Shown here one piece after another: positions 6,665 through 12,300 of a DNA stretch of 12,300 nucleotides. A model generated the notes under the pieces. That model ran no database searches and was not told the origin of the DNA. It saw only the letters and a list, made by a program, of their open reading frames with translations. Every line of letters starts with the position of its first letter. Position 1 is the stretch's first letter. Origin of the DNA: CAYPLH01 sp964411505 (GTDB taxonomy: Bacteria > Bacillota > Clostridia > CAYPLH01 > DUMO01); contig CAYPLH010000086.1 of NCBI GenBank assembly GCA_964411505.1, forward strand, positions 1 to 12,300, given 5' to 3'. The translations under genes were made by a program, and so were the position numbers.

Positions 6665-6832
6665 TTATAGTACTTCAATCATGGCAATGACTATATCCAC
6701 GGCTTCAGCTATCAGATCCTCGGGAGCCTTTTCTATAAAGGCAGCGTTCCTACTTTGCATGTCGAGAGCCTTCACTTGATCACACATGATAACGCCGGTT
6801 GTCTTTGTCCGCAAATCCAGCTGGACATCACA
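6665..6832 (-). pseudogene. MazF/PemK-family toxin, truncated C-terminal remnant
   Basis: Read on the minus strand, 6832 to 6665 encodes about 55 residues ending in a stop. They include DLRTKTTGVIMCDQVKALD and RNAAFIEKAPEDLI, which is the C-terminal half of MazF/PemK endoribonucleases (LDLRTKT-G-V-CDQVK-LD-...-FIEK-PEDL). Full proteins are about 110-120 residues. Here the N-terminal half with the conserved P-x-[RK]-P region is gone, and the frame upstream (to about 6870) has no similarity and no start. No antitoxin gene is adjacent. It faces the PIN-like remnant tail to tail with a 37-bp gap. It should be inactive. Confidence 0.75.
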
Positions 6833-6838
6833 ATAATT

Positions 6839-6997
6839 TAATAGCGCTAGGTAGATAAAACATACATTGTAGAAGCTTTAATTTGGTGATTTCATTTTTT
6901 TTATTAAACGATAATTTACTTATCACATTTTCATGTGCGGTACAATGAGACATTATCATAAGTGGATCATACTTTATTTACAGTAATCAAAAATTAT
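6839..6997. other. Intergenic DNA between the toxin remnant and the guaB promoter
   Basis: AT-rich, with an 8-T run near 6893-6902 and a small hairpin CACAT-TTTC-ATGTG near 6926. No coding region or recognisable RNA was found. Confidence 0.4.
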
Positions 6998-7026
6998 TTG
7001 ACATATGATTATGACTGTAGTAAAAT
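6998..7026 (+). promoter_or_regulatory. Strong sigma-A promoter of guaB
   Basis: A consensus -35 TTGACA (6998-7003) and -10 TAAAAT (7021-7026) are separated by exactly 17 bp. The resulting leader is about 235 nt before the GTG at 7266. The leader carries a perfect inverted repeat, ATATATCA (7059-7066) with TGATATAT (7076-7083). No purine or other known riboswitch core was recognised in it. Confidence 0.8.
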
Positions 7027-7265
7027 GCTTTAAATGGTTTAACAAGCGTTTTTTAAGGATATATCAAGCGTCATATGATATATAAAATTTTATCAATTAA
7101 ATTATACAAAATTAACTTCATTGATAGCTTGACCTTATGATCAATATTAAAAATGCGGCAATAATGAAGAGGATACTATTAGCTTAGATTAGGGAATTAC
7201 CAATTGTTTAAATGTTGACTGTGAGTATCTATAAATGTTGGAACACAAAAAAGGAGGCTAGTAAA

Positions 7266-8768
7266 GTGGTATATTATTATAACGAACCGTCAAGAACCTT
7301 TAATGAGTATTTGCTTATCCCAAACTTGACAACAAAAGATTGTACACCTGAAAATGTAAATTTACAAACACCAATTGTCAAATTCAAAAAAGGTGAAAAA
7401 TCACCGCTTTCAATAAATCTTCCGTTTGCCTCGGCAATCATGCAGGCCGTATCGGATCATAAGATGGCAATAGCGTTGGCAAGATGTGGTGGAATTTCAT
7501 TTATTTACGGTTCACAACCTATTGAGAATCAGGCGGAAATGGTTCGAAAAACTAAAAAGTATAAGGCAGGATTTGTAGTAAGCGATGCAAACCTTAAACC
7601 AGACAATACATTAGAGGATGTTATTGCCCTGAAAGAAAGAACTGGTCATGCAACCATACCGATTACAGAAGATGGATCTTCTTCGGGGAAATTGATGGGA
7701 TTGGTAACCAGTAGAGATTACAGGCTGAGTAGATGCCCTCTGGATAGAAAAGTTAGTGAGTTTATGACACCGTTTGAATCTCTCATATATGGTAAGGAAG
7801 GCATAACGTTGAGTGAAGCCAATGATATGATATGGGAGCATAAGCTTAATTGCCTACCGATAATAAGCGACAACGGAAACCTTCTGCATCTGGTGTTCAG
7901 GAAGGATTATGATGCCCACAAGGAGAACCCTCTTGAGCTTTTGGATGAACATAAGAGATATGTTGTAGGAGCAGGCATCAACACAAAAGATTACAGAGAA
8001 AGGGTACCAGCCCTTGTAAATGCAGGAGCAGATATTTTATGTATAGATTCATCCGACGGCTATTCTGAATGGCAGAATGATACCATTAGGTTTATTAAAG
8101 AAGAATACGATGGTGAAGTCAAAGTGGGAGCAGGAAATGTTGTTGACAAGGAGGGCTTCCTTTATCTGGTTGAGGCAGGCGCTGATTTTGTAAAGGTTGG
8201 AATAGGCGGCGGGGCAATTTGCATTACCAGAGAACAAAAAGGAATTGGAAGAGGTCAGGCAACTGCTTTAATCGAAGTTACACAGGCAAGAGATGAGTAC
8301 TACAACGAAACAGGCATATATATACCAATTTGTTCTGATGGTGGAATAGTGCATGACTATCATATGACATTAGCACTTGCTATGGGTGCTAACTTTATCA
8401 TGATGGGCAGATATTTTGCAAGATTTGACGAAAGCCCGTCCAGGAGACTAATGTCAGGCGGCAGCTATGTGAAGGAATACTGGGGTGAAGGTTCAAATCG
8501 AGCACGCAACTGGCAAAGATATGACATGGGGGGAAGATCAAAAATGGATTTTGAAGAGGGTGTTGACTCTTATGTCCCCTATGCAGGAAAGCTTAAAGAT
8601 AATTTAGATATAACTGTAAGCAAAATTAAATCTACTATGTGTAATTGTGGTTCAATAAATTTGCAGGAGTTTCATGATAAAGCAAGAATAACACTTGTTT
8701 CATCAACTAGTATTATAGAAGGCGGTGCTCATGATGTTATTTTAAAAGAAAGTGAAATGACACCTTGA
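7266..8768 (+). CDS. guaB: IMP dehydrogenase
   Basis: The 500-residue enzyme oxidises IMP to XMP with NAD+, the committed step to guanine nucleotides. The barrel is split by a tandem CBS regulatory module at about 96-216. The catalytic loop GIGGGAICITREQ holds the nucleophile Cys319 (codon 8220-8222). The flap NWQRYDMGG holds the Arg-Tyr dyad (Arg418-Tyr419) that activates water. The loop reads GGGAICITR instead of the more common GPGSICTTR, marking the longer IMPDH subtype (about 500 aa), not a defect. GTG 7266 is used because AAGGAGG lies at 7251-7257; the ATG at 7212 would place this site inside the gene. Expressed alone from the promoter at 6998, away from guaA. Confidence 0.94.
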   Translation: MVYYYNEPSRTFNEYLLIPNLTTKDCTPENVNLQTPIVKFKKGEKSPLSINLPFASAIMQAVSDHKMAIALARCGGISFIYGSQPIENQAEMVRKTKKYKAGFVVSDANLKPDNTLEDVIALKERTGHATIPITEDGSSSGKLMGLVTSRDYRLSRCPLDRKVSEFMTPFESLIYGKEGITLSEANDMIWEHKLNCLPIISDNGNLLHLVFRKDYDAHKENPLELLDEHKRYVVGAGINTKDYRERVPALVNAGADILCIDSSDGYSEWQNDTIRFIKEEYDGEVKVGAGNVVDKEGFLYLVEAGADFVKVGIGGGAICITREQKGIGRGQATALIEVTQARDEYYNETGIYIPICSDGGIVHDYHMTLALAMGANFIMMGRYFARFDESPSRRLMSGGSYVKEYWGEGSNRARNWQRYDMGGRSKMDFEEGVDSYVPYAGKLKDNLDITVSKIKSTMCNCGSINLQEFHDKARITLVSSTSIIEGGAHDVILKESEMTP

Positions 8769-9036
8769 TTAGTTGACTGAACTATGTTGCCATTGAAACG
8801 CGAGGGATTCCCACTGATTTTTTAAAAAGATAATAAGAATCCAGATATTCGATGTTATGTGAAAAACCTGGACAAAAAAATATCTGTGGTAGATAGGGGA
8901 GGAAAGAATTTTTAGATACTAGTCCTCCCTGATTGATGTTGTTAGGGAAATAAAACTTAATTAGTATAGAGAAAGGTAGTGTAATGGGGTTCTCCTCTTA
9001 TGATTAAATTCATGGGGTCATCGAACTTCTAAGATT
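8769..9036. other. guaB-chrA intergenic region with possible promoter and leader
   Basis: No ORF is visible. A hairpin GGGAGGA (8897-8903) with TCCTCCC (8923-8929) lacks a T-run. A weak promoter candidate is TTGTTA (8939-8944), 17 bp, TAGTAT (8962-8967). Downstream, GAGAA/TTCTC and ATGATTAAATTCAT can form small stems, and ATGGGGT occurs twice (8984, 9012). This could be a structured leader for the transporter pair. No obvious guaB terminator was found. Confidence 0.35.
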
Positions 9037-9615
9037 ATGGAAAAACTGAAGTTGCTTTTAGAGATCTATGTAACATTTTTCAAACTTGGTGCTATGAGTT
9101 TTGGAGGCGGTTATGCAATGATCCCTCTTATTGAAAGAGAAGTTGTTGAAAAAAAGAAATGGGTTGACAAAGAAATAATCGTGGATATTTTTGCAGTCTC
9201 TGAGTCTTTACCAGGAGCAATTGCATTGAATTCATCAGCATTTGTTGGTTATTCCATTTGCGGGATTCCAGGAACAGTAGCTGCATTGCTGGGGAATTTT
9301 ACTCCTTCCATGCTGATTGTTTTAACCTTAGTCGCATTATTTGAGCAGATAAGTTCAAATCCTGTGATAAAATCTGCTCTTAAAGGCGTGTATGCGACAA
9401 TAGTGGGATTGATTTGTTATGCAGGATATAAAATAGGTAAAACAGCGTTAAAGGACAAACTTAGTATTGTTATAATGCTTACAGCGCTGGTACTGACTAC
9501 ACTTTTGAGTATCAAACCTATACCTATTATTTTAGGAGGAGTTATTTTAGGAGCAATTCTGTCTTCTGTTAAAACTACGCGTGGCATTAAGAATAAGACA
9601 GATATAAAAAAGTAA
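9037..9615 (+). CDS. chrA: Chromate transporter (CHR) family half-protein, first subunit
   Basis: The 192-residue membrane protein is one CHR domain, the short-chain form that acts as a pair with a second gene. The N-terminal motif FKLGAMSFGGGYAMIPLIER (residues 15-34) and the SLPGAIALNSSAFVGY region (57-72) are typical, with about six hydrophobic segments. Paired CHR proteins export chromate or related oxyanions in some Bacillus; many clostridial homologues have unknown substrates, so the transport role here is by family only. ATG 9037 has no good ribosome binding site (weak AAG), and no in-frame alternative start exists after the stop at 9001-9003. That may mean low or regulated translation. 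Confidence 0.88.
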   Translation: MEKLKLLLEIYVTFFKLGAMSFGGGYAMIPLIEREVVEKKKWVDKEIIVDIFAVSESLPGAIALNSSAFVGYSICGIPGTVAALLGNFTPSMLIVLTLVALFEQISSNPVIKSALKGVYATIVGLICYAGYKIGKTALKDKLSIVIMLTALVLTTLLSIKPIPIILGGVILGAILSSVKTTRGIKNKTDIKK

Positions 9616-9654
9616 TATGTAAATAACAGTACGGCGAAAAATTCATTAATATAA

Positions 9655-9710
9655 TGCATGTAATGCACCCGATAGGAGTTCAGTCAGTGCTTCAGGTCTT
9701 AATTCCTATC
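9655..9710. other. Hairpins in the gap between the two CHR genes
   Basis: TGCAT-GTA-ATGCA (9655-9667) and a larger stem GATAGGAGTT (9671-9680) with AATTCCTATC (9701-9710), one G-U pair and a 20-nt loop, fill most of the 136-nt gap. Paired CHR genes usually sit closer together, so this structured spacer is unusual. No T-run follows, so it is not a simple terminator. Confidence 0.5.
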
Positions 9711-9751
9711 AGGATAAAGAATTTTTTGCTGTAGTGATAAGGGGAAAGTTA

Positions 9752-10339
9752 ATGAATATATTGATTGAATTATTTTTGATGTTCGCAAAATTAAGTGTTT
9801 TTTCTTTTGGCGGTGGTTACGTAATGTTTCCCATGCTAATGAGTGAGTTAGAAAGCAATAAAATCGCAACGGTAGCCCAAATGACAGAAGTCATAGCTAT
9901 TGCTGGTATGTCCCCGGGACCTGTTGCTGTTAATGCCGCAGTAGGATTAGGCTACAAAGTAGCAGGTTTTCCAGGTGTTTTTGCAGCTTTTTTGGGGATT
10001 GCTTTACCCTGCGCCATAATAGTTATTCTGGTTGCCAGTTTTTTCTTTAAAGTTTATAAACACCCGGTGGTAAGATCAATACTCAATGTTTTGGGACCTG
10101 TTATAACTGGAATTATTTTTTATGCGGCAGTAGGAATTGCACTAAAAAATGGTATTGTTTTTGCAGGGCAGGATAGTGTTATAGAAGGGGGCTGGAATGT
10201 ATATGCCTCAGGAAGACAGCTTTTTGAGGTTAAGAGTATTCTGATTGCAGCCGGAGCATTTTTCTTGTTAGTAAAAACCAAGGTTCATCCTATTTTTATA
10301 ATCGTAGGATCAGGCATACTTGGGGCTATTTTGTTTTGA
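9752..10339 (+). CDS. chrA: Chromate transporter (CHR) family half-protein, second subunit
   Basis: This 195-residue membrane protein is the partner CHR domain. It shows SFGGGYVMFPM (18-28), then AGMSPGPVAVNAAVGLGYKV (51-70), the second conserved block, and ends in a hydrophobic helix. Two short CHR proteins encoded side by side are thought to form one transporter with antiparallel halves, equal to a fused long ChrA. ATG 9752 is chosen with AGGGG at 9740-9744; the GTG at 9734 would precede this site. A terminator follows at 10401. Substrate specificity cannot be read from the sequence. Confidence 0.88.
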   Translation: MNILIELFLMFAKLSVFSFGGGYVMFPMLMSELESNKIATVAQMTEVIAIAGMSPGPVAVNAAVGLGYKVAGFPGVFAAFLGIALPCAIIVILVASFFFKVYKHPVVRSILNVLGPVITGIIFYAAVGIALKNGIVFAGQDSVIEGGWNVYASGRQLFEVKSILIAAGAFFLLVKTKVHPIFIIVGSGILGAILF

Positions 10340-10400
10340 GTAGAAAATAACAAATATTAAATTAAATATACAAGAAACCTTTTGTATACTAATAATTAGA

Positions 10401-10433
10401 AACAGACTATGTTTTATGTAGTCTGTTTTTTTG
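10401..10433 (+). terminator. Rho-independent terminator after the CHR pair
   Basis: AACAGACTA (10401-10409) pairs perfectly with TAGTCTGTT (10419-10427), 9 bp with a 9-nt loop, followed by five T (10428-10432). A GAAAGTATACTTTC palindrome begins three bases later. Confidence 0.9.
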
Positions 10434-10460
10434 TCTAGGAAAGTATACTTTCCTATGCAC
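10433..10460. repeat. GAAAGTATACTTTC palindrome, copy at the CHR terminator
   Basis: A perfect 20-bp palindrome TAGGAAAGTATACTTTCCTA (10436-10455). Its left flank (TTGTC) matches the copy at 3444, while its right flank (TGCA) matches the copy at 10989, so it looks like a hybrid of two variants. Compared with 3446 it has paired A-to-G and T-to-C changes that keep the stem. Confidence 0.8.
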
Positions 10461-10488
10461 ACTTTACATAAAAACAAAATATTATACT
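10461..10488 (+). promoter_or_regulatory. Conserved upstream element and probable promoter, first paralog
   Basis: CACTTTACATAA starts at 10460, followed at fixed distance by TATTATACTA. The same arrangement, with the same spacing, precedes the paralog at 11214. TTTACA (10463-10468) and TATACT (10483-10488) are only 14 bp apart, short for sigma-A, so another sigma factor or an activator-assisted promoter is possible. Confidence 0.5.
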
Positions 10489-10536
10489 AATGAATAATGA
10501 AGTTAACCATAAAAGAGCATAGAAAGGAGAAAAAAA

Positions 10537-10914
10537 ATGAGCTGCGATAATTTTTTATTCATGAAAAAGGAATTGATGAGCGAAACCGGTGCTGAGAGCT
10601 CAAACGGAAATGATATGTTTAGGGATGTTGAAGTGGACGATAGAAATGACCAAAAGCAAAGGAACAGTCATTTCAATTATAACGTTCTTATTCAAAAGCA
10701 GGCACAAAAACAAAGAGCTGAAAATGAATCAGAAGCAGAAGCCAAGTCAAAGGCTAAAGCAAAGGGCAAATCGAAATCAAAAGCGAAAGCTGATAATAAA
10801 TCAAAAGCTGATAGTAAATCACAAGTCGATCCTAGTAATGATGGATGTGCAAAGTATGGCTCTGATTGTGCTGATGATAAAAAGAATACCAAATACTATT
10901 TCACTATTACATGA
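10537..10914 (+). CDS. Low-complexity Lys/Ala/Ser-rich protein, first of a paralogous pair
   Basis: I do not recognise this 125-residue protein. Residues 31-66 (VEVDDRNDQKQ..., NYNVLIQKQ, AENESE) form the core shared with the gene at 11214, aligning without gaps. Residues 65-95 are a strictly low-complexity tail in which Ala or Ser alternates mostly with Lys, giving a strong positive charge. The C-terminus has two Cys (104, 111) and an aromatic end (KYYFTIT) that the paralog lacks. No signal peptide or membrane segment is visible; it should be mostly disordered. The start is ATG 10537 with AAAGGAG at 10523-10529. A spore-coat or envelope-associated role is possible but only guessed. Confidence 0.8.
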   Translation: MSCDNFLFMKKELMSETGAESSNGNDMFRDVEVDDRNDQKQRNSHFNYNVLIQKQAQKQRAENESEAEAKSKAKAKGKSKSKAKADNKSKADSKSQVDPSNDGCAKYGSDCADDKKNTKYYFTIT

Positions 10915-10960
10915 TTATAGCCCGAAAAAGGCGTTTTACGACTATTTTAGAGAACTATCA

Positions 10961-10988
10961 AAAAAAGTGGGTATAATCCCACTTTTTT
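10961..10988. terminator. Bidirectional terminator after the first paralog
   Basis: AAAAAAGTGGG (10961-10971) and CCCACTTTTTT (10978-10988) are perfect 11-bp arms around TATAAT. The symmetric A and T runs would allow termination in both directions. Confidence 0.85.
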
Positions 10989-11020
10989 ATTGCATGGGAA
11001 AGTATACTTTTCTATGCAAT
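10989..11020. repeat. GAAAGTATACTTTC palindrome, 32-nt copy
   Basis: ATTGCATGGGAAAGTA (10989-11004) faces TACTTTTCTATGCAAT (11005-11020). All 16 positions pair in RNA, two of them as G-U. It abuts the T-run of the preceding terminator, just as the copies at 3444 and 10433 do. Confidence 0.75.
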
Positions 11021-11213
11021 GGGAATTGCAAAGAAAATAGTACACATTTTGAGAGTCCTCAACAAGCCGCAAACGCAACGTTTTTATCAAACTATTAAAT
11101 AAAACTTTTTTCGGGTAATTCTTATTTATAGGTGTCACACTTTACATAACAAAAAAGTATTATATTACTATAAGTGGATAACCAAAATGGAAATCTGAAA
11201 GGAGAAGATATAA
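11021..11213. other. Spacer and leader upstream of the second paralog
   Basis: No gene is seen. CTTTTTTCGGG at 11105-11115 is the inverse of CCCGAAAAAG at 10921-10930, so the interval 10921-11115 has short inverted ends. The promoter-like element of the second paralog lies at 11138-11165: CACTTTACATAA, then TATTATATTA at the same spacing as in the first unit. Confidence 0.45.
11138..11166 (+). promoter_or_regulatory. Conserved upstream element and probable promoter, second paralog
   Basis: CACTTTACATAA (starting at 11138) is identical to the element before 10537. TTTACA (11141-11146) lies 73 nt before the ATG, against 74 nt in the first unit. Further matches in the leader (ATAACCA/TTAACCA and GAAAGGAGAA) show that the whole upstream region was duplicated with the gene. 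Confidence 0.5.
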
Positions 11214-11528
11214 ATGTCTGATATGAATTTTATCGAATTAAAAAAAGAACTAAAAAATGAAATCAAAAATGAGCTGAACTACAAGAATGAAACTGAACAA
11301 GAAGTGGAAGTAAAGGATAAAAACGATCAGAAGCAGTTCAACAAACAAATTAACTATAATGTTTTAATTCAGAAACAATACCAAGGACAGTCAGCAGAAA
11401 ATGAGGCTGAATCAGAAGTTGAAGCTGAGGCTGAAGCTGAAGCAGAGGGCAAATCAAAAGCAAAAGCTGACAATGAATCAGAGGTTAAATCAAGCATTGA
11501 AGCTGATAAAAAGCCCAAATATCATTAA
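11214..11528 (+). CDS. Low-complexity Glu/Ala-rich protein, second of a paralogous pair
   Basis: This 104-residue protein is a paralog of the one at 10537 and not a known family to me. The two share VEVxDxNDQKQ (31-41), NYNVLIQKQ (47-55), AENE (61-64) and SKAKADN (81-87) at identical residue numbers, so no gap separates them over about 90 residues. The N-terminus (5-30) is a Lys/Glu-rich probable helix. The tail 61-79 alternates Ala with Glu, giving a negative charge where the paralog is positive. It is coded by a hexamer-like GAAGCT repeat at 11415-11450 that could slip. No signal peptide, membrane helix or Cys. The start is ATG 11214 with AAAGGAG at 11198-11204. Confidence 0.82.
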   Translation: MSDMNFIELKKELKNEIKNELNYKNETEQEVEVKDKNDQKQFNKQINYNVLIQKQYQGQSAENEAESEVEAEAEAEAEGKSKAKADNESEVKSSIEADKKPKYH

Positions 11529-11547
11529 GGCTCAACCAAAACATAGT

Positions 11548-11569
11548 GGGAAATTTCCTTCCCACTTTA
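11548..11569 (+). terminator. Hairpin between the second paralog and the third gene
   Basis: GTGGGAA pairs with TTCCCAC across a 6-nt ATTTCC loop, starting about 18 nt after the stop, and is followed by only TTT. It may be a weak or partial terminator. Its right arm runs into another CACTTTACATAA, so terminator and upstream element of the next gene overlap. Confidence 0.55.
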
Positions 11570-11642
11570 CATAATTTGAAGAGTACACAAAATCAAGATA
11601 AGCGAAAAAGCAATTTGATATATAAAGGGAGTGGTAAAAATT

Positions 11643-12113
11643 GTGATTACAGATGAGCAGTTAGAGCAAAAAATTGAAAAAGCAGTAGGGGGCCATAATA
11701 AAATTCTAGAAAAAGACAGCATTCAGTTTAATTGCCAAGATCTTGACCAGGAACAAAAGGTAGATGTGAATCCAAAACAGCTGAACTCGCAAAATATTCA
11801 CATATATGTGAGTAACAGCAGTAATAACTATTCAGCAAAAATAACAGGTACTGCCTACATAGATAAAAGTAAAAAAACTATAAAGGATACGAAAATATAT
11901 CTATATTTTGGAACAGATTTATCGTTTCCTGTCCACCAAGTGAACTCGGACAGTAATGGCAACTTTGTTATAGATGATCTACCGCCAGGATATTATACTT
12001 TGTGTGCCAAGTCGGGAAGTATGGAATACAAATCTCACTATATAAAGCTCCTTCCCTGCCAGAGTACTCATGAATCCTTATTATTAAAAAGAATTGTAGC
12101 CAACTCGGGTTAG
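11643..12113 (+). CDS. Carboxypeptidase-regulatory-like domain protein of unknown function
   Basis: The 156-residue protein has a Gln/Asn/Lys-rich N-terminal part (1-65) and one beta-sandwich domain (about 66-125) of the CarboxypepD_reg / transthyretin-like type: KITGTAYID, then DSNGNFVIDDLPPGYYTL (103-120), the classic T/D-x-x-G-x-F-x-[IV]-x-x-L-P-P-G-x-Y ending. Such domains occur in surface and adhesive proteins. No signal peptide or membrane anchor is present, which is unusual for surface use but common for spore-coat proteins. GTG 11643 was preferred to GTG 11631 because AAGGGAG (11625-11631) overlaps the latter. CACTTTACATAA 77 nt upstream links it to the two paralogs. Confidence 0.75.
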   Translation: MITDEQLEQKIEKAVGGHNKILEKDSIQFNCQDLDQEQKVDVNPKQLNSQNIHIYVSNSSNNYSAKITGTAYIDKSKKTIKDTKIYLYFGTDLSFPVHQVNSDSNGNFVIDDLPPGYYTLCAKSGSMEYKSHYIKLLPCQSTHESLLLKRIVANSG

Positions 12114-12140
12114 TCAAAGAATGTTAATTTACCCCTTGAA

Positions 12141-12180
12141 TTACTGTTCGTCCCCCCTAGTTACTGTTTCAGACCCTACA
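12141..12180. repeat. Degenerate tandem 20-bp repeat at the boundary of the second large repeat
   Basis: TTACTGTTCGTCCCCCCTAG (12141-12160) is followed directly by TTACTGTTTCAGACCCTACA (12161-12180), sharing TTACTGTT and a C-run/TA end. A related inverted sequence (GAACTGTAACC) follows the first large palindrome at 237-247. It probably belongs to the outer flank of that element. Confidence 0.5.
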
Positions 12181-12184
12181 TATT

Positions 12185-12300
12185 GAGATATAACTTTTGC
12201 AATAGCGGAAACTACGCTTCATTTGCAAGAGCTGTAAAAGTTTTCGTTCGGGCAAGCCGAAACTCGCAAAAATGCGTTTTGAAATGTTACTTTGTTGCAT
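12185..12300. repeat. Large palindromic repeat, copy 2 (left half, cut by the window end)
   Basis: From GAGATATAACTTTTGCAAT at 12185 to the window end the sequence follows 14-127 at roughly nine bases in ten, in the same orientation, with a 2-nt insertion in the stretch around 12236-12250. The right arm lies beyond the window. Upstream, both copies are preceded by a CCCT...TTGAG flank. Confidence 0.85.

Noticed and set aside
7212..7265. Upstream ATG extending IMP dehydrogenase by 18 residues
   Set aside because: The strong AAGGAGG at 7251-7257 serves the GTG at 7266, and the extension does not resemble the family N-terminus.
7027..7265. Purine riboswitch before guaB
   Set aside because: The three-way junction core sequences of purine riboswitches could not be found in the leader.
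10589..11098. A 169-codon frame overlapping the first low-complexity gene
   Set aside because: It is an alternate frame of the repetitive Lys/Ala codons, has no ribosome binding site and runs through the terminator and palindrome.

Overview
The window reads as a low-GC, spore-forming Firmicute of class Clostridia. The first half carries the conserved sporulation and housekeeping neighbourhood spoVB, mazG, HU, yabP, yabQ, a divIC/ftsB-type gene and an S1-domain gene, followed by a tRNA gene. AT-rich intergenic DNA, strong AGGAGG-type ribosome binding sites and frequent GTG/TTG starts fit this. The species cannot be fixed from the sequence; the order resembles that of cellulolytic or Acetivibrio/Ruminiclostridium-type clostridia, which is an inference.

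Layout. 1-240: a large imperfect palindrome of about 210 bp. Its left half recurs in the same orientation at 12185-12300, cut by the window edge, so the window lies between two copies of a MITE-like or structured repeat. 449-5769: the sporulation/cell-division block in three transcription segments (spoVB-mazG-HU; yabP-yabQ-divIC; S1 gene), with clear terminators after HU and after divIC. The small S4-domain gene (yabO/hslR type) usually found between HU and yabP is absent; that gap instead holds a terminator, two tandem copies of a short palindrome and a 72-nt hairpin. 5895-6478: tRNA-Leu(UAA) and initiator tRNA-fMet, each with its own promoter. 6479-6840: two convergent toxin remnants, a PIN-like C-terminus on + and a clear MazF/PemK C-terminus on -. 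6998-8768: a strong sigma-A promoter, a leader of about 235 nt and a 500-aa IMP dehydrogenase. 9037-10339: a pair of short chromate-transporter (CHR) half-proteins. 10463-12113: three small genes of unknown function.

The accessory right end is the most unusual part. Two low-complexity proteins (125 and 104 aa) align without gaps over their first 90 residues, although their Ala-alternating tails carry opposite charge. The duplication includes the promoter and leader. A third gene encodes a protein with a carboxypeptidase-regulatory-like beta-sandwich domain. All three have the same 12-nt element CACTTTACATAA about 75 nt before the start codon, suggesting co-expression. Palindromes with the core GAAAGTATACTTTC follow three different terminators in the window, with paired base changes between copies.

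SpoVB, YabP, YabQ and the HU protein serve sporulation or chromosome organisation; DivIC/FtsB serves septation; MazG cleans nucleotide pools; IMP dehydrogenase makes XMP for guanine nucleotide synthesis. The function of the right-end trio is not known. A spore-surface or envelope role is only a guess from composition and setting.
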